A DNA stretch of 64,000 nucleotides from CAZEVY01 sp964515555 (GTDB lineage: Bacteria; Acidobacteriota; Terriglobia; Bryobacterales; Bryobacteraceae): positions 1 through 64,000 of the forward strand of contig CAZEVY010000015.1 of the NCBI GenBank assembly GCA_964515555.1, written 5' to 3'. The translations under genes and the position numbers were made by a program. This document shows, piece after piece, positions 63,275 to 64,000 of this stretch (position 1 is its first letter; each line of letters begins with the position of its first letter). Under the pieces are notes generated by a model. It saw nothing but the letters and a program-made list of their open reading frames with translations, ran no database searches and was not told where the DNA came from.

Positions 63275-64000
63275 ATGGAGACACCCGATTTGATCGACGC
63301 CGCCCGAGCTTTCCGCGACCACGAAATCTTGCTGACGGGGGCCAACGGCTTCCTCGGCAAGGTGATCCTCGGGCTGATCTTCGATCGCTACCCGGAATTC
63401 AAGCATCTCCACATCCTGGTCCGGCCCAAAGCCGGGCGGCCGCCCGCCGAGCGCTTCGAAAAAGACGTGCTGGCCTCGCCGCCGCTGCGCGACTTCCACG
63501 CGCCGATGGAGAAGATCACCATCCTCGCGGGCGACATCGCCGACCCCGGCTGCGGCCTTTCGGAGACGGACGCCGCACGGCTGGAAGGACGCGTGACGCT
63601 CGTCGTCAACTGCGCCGGACTGGTCGAGTTCTTCCCGCCGGTCGACGAATCGTTCCGTTCCAACGTCGACGGCGTGGAGAACGTGGTCGCACTCACCCGG
63701 CGCCTGGGCGCGAAGCTGCTTCACGTCTCCACGTGCTTTGTCTGCGGCGAGTCCGACGGCCTGGTGGAGGAGTCCGAGCCCATCGCGGGCTTCTACCCGC
63801 GCCGCAAGGGTCCCGCCGACCAGGGATTTCGTCACCGGCAGGAGATCCGCTACATGCGCGAGCGCATCCGCGAGGTCTACGAAAGCGGCGCGTCGCTGCC
63901 GCCCAAGGAACTCGCGCAGAAACTGGTCGACCTGGGCAAGCAGCGGGCGGCGCAATGGGGCTGGGTGAACATCTACACCTACGCCAAGAGCCTCGGCGAG
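63275..64000 (+). CDS. fatty acyl-CoA reductase-like SDR (NAD_binding_4), cut by window end
   Basis: 242 codons are visible and the frame is open at 64000. LLTGANGFLGKVILG near residue 19 is the Rossmann motif of male-sterility/fatty-acyl-reductase proteins. HLHILVRPKAGRPPAERF with the NADP-sensing Arg, LVVNCAGLVEFFPPVDESF, HVSTCFVCGES and the catalytic YTYAKS (YxxxK) near residue 237 follow. Such enzymes reduce acyl-CoA or acyl-ACP to aldehyde or alcohol for wax or ether lipid synthesis. The C-terminal part, often fused to PlsC or HAD modules, is outside the window. Confidence 0.85.
   Translation, partial: METPDLIDAARAFRDHEILLTGANGFLGKVILGLIFDRYPEFKHLHILVRPKAGRPPAERFEKDVLASPPLRDFHAPMEKITILAGDIADPGCGLSETDAARLEGRVTLVVNCAGLVEFFPPVDESFRSNVDGVENVVALTRRLGAKLLHVSTCFVCGESDGLVEESEPIAGFYPRRKGPADQGFRHRQEIRYMRERIREVYESGASLPPKELAQKLVDLGKQRAAQWGWVNIYTYAKSLGE

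Overview
The window is GC-rich, gene-dense bacterial chromosome, most likely from an acidobacterium of the Solibacter/Bryobacter lineage. The best markers are a TIGR03437 C-terminal domain (41407-42768), an ADOP-type 'orphan' MacB/FtsX permease (56523-58924), the DUF1501 / PSCyt2-PSD1 / WD40 set (47329-53309), a Ser/Thr kinase with a PD40 beta-propeller, and futalosine-pathway menaquinone genes. Three 100-N blocks (3894-3993, 56423-56522, 63010-63109) show it is a scaffold. The third has identical 55-bp flanks and is an unmerged contig overlap, not missing DNA. No tRNA, rRNA, CRISPR, transposase or phage gene was seen.

Layout. 1-4164: tightly coupled HAD phosphatase, LarA-like protein, SDR epimerase and lipid-kinase genes, probably lipid or isoprenoid related. 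4209-4607: decayed HigBA module. 4662-7653 (minus): MFS exporter, secreted HExxH protein and TlpA-like thioredoxin. 7684-14243: glucarate catabolism (gudD, kdgD) split by a RES/Xre toxin-antitoxin pair, then a deacetylase-like protein, an amino acid permease and a Uma2 nuclease. 14449-16298: mqnA-mqnC. 16412-19373: a SIR2-TPR protein, the best candidate conflict/defence gene, and a small secreted protein. 19382-19399: a perfect parS-like palindrome. 19445-22801: LysR regulator, decayed nucleotidyltransferase, BON protein and a membrane JAB/MPN protein. 22667-28098 (minus): AAA unfoldase, kinase, wecB, infA. 28144-37462: SDR, SGNH hydrolase, M14 peptidase, DAHP synthase, AzgA-type permease, ThuA protein, apiosidase-like glycosidase. 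37497-41248 (minus): metK-ahcY-tig. 41407-45317 (minus): TIGR03437 protein, hicAB-like pair, outer-membrane barrel, aminotransferase. 45343-53309: thiolase and GntR regulator, then the DUF1501/WD40/PSCyt2 operon. 53337-59569: glycogen-debranching-type hydrolase, Tat-exported mannonate-dehydratase-like protein, ADOP permease, mazEF. 59651-64000: family 2 glycosyltransferase, P450 and fatty acyl-CoA reductase-like gene cut by the window end.

Themes. Most genes sit in short same-strand runs with ATGA/GTGA stop-start overlaps, implying translational coupling. Several unlinked genes have a TAnACT-type -10 hexamer only 6-7 nt before the start codon, suggesting leaderless mRNAs. Toxin-antitoxin and related accessory genes (HigBA relic, RES/Xre, Uma2, HicAB, MazEF, nucleotidyltransferase relic) are scattered among housekeeping genes, some intact and some decayed. 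Carbohydrate and sugar-acid catabolism (gudD, kdgD, apiosidase, ThuA, debranching enzyme, UxuA-like) fits a soil polysaccharide degrader.
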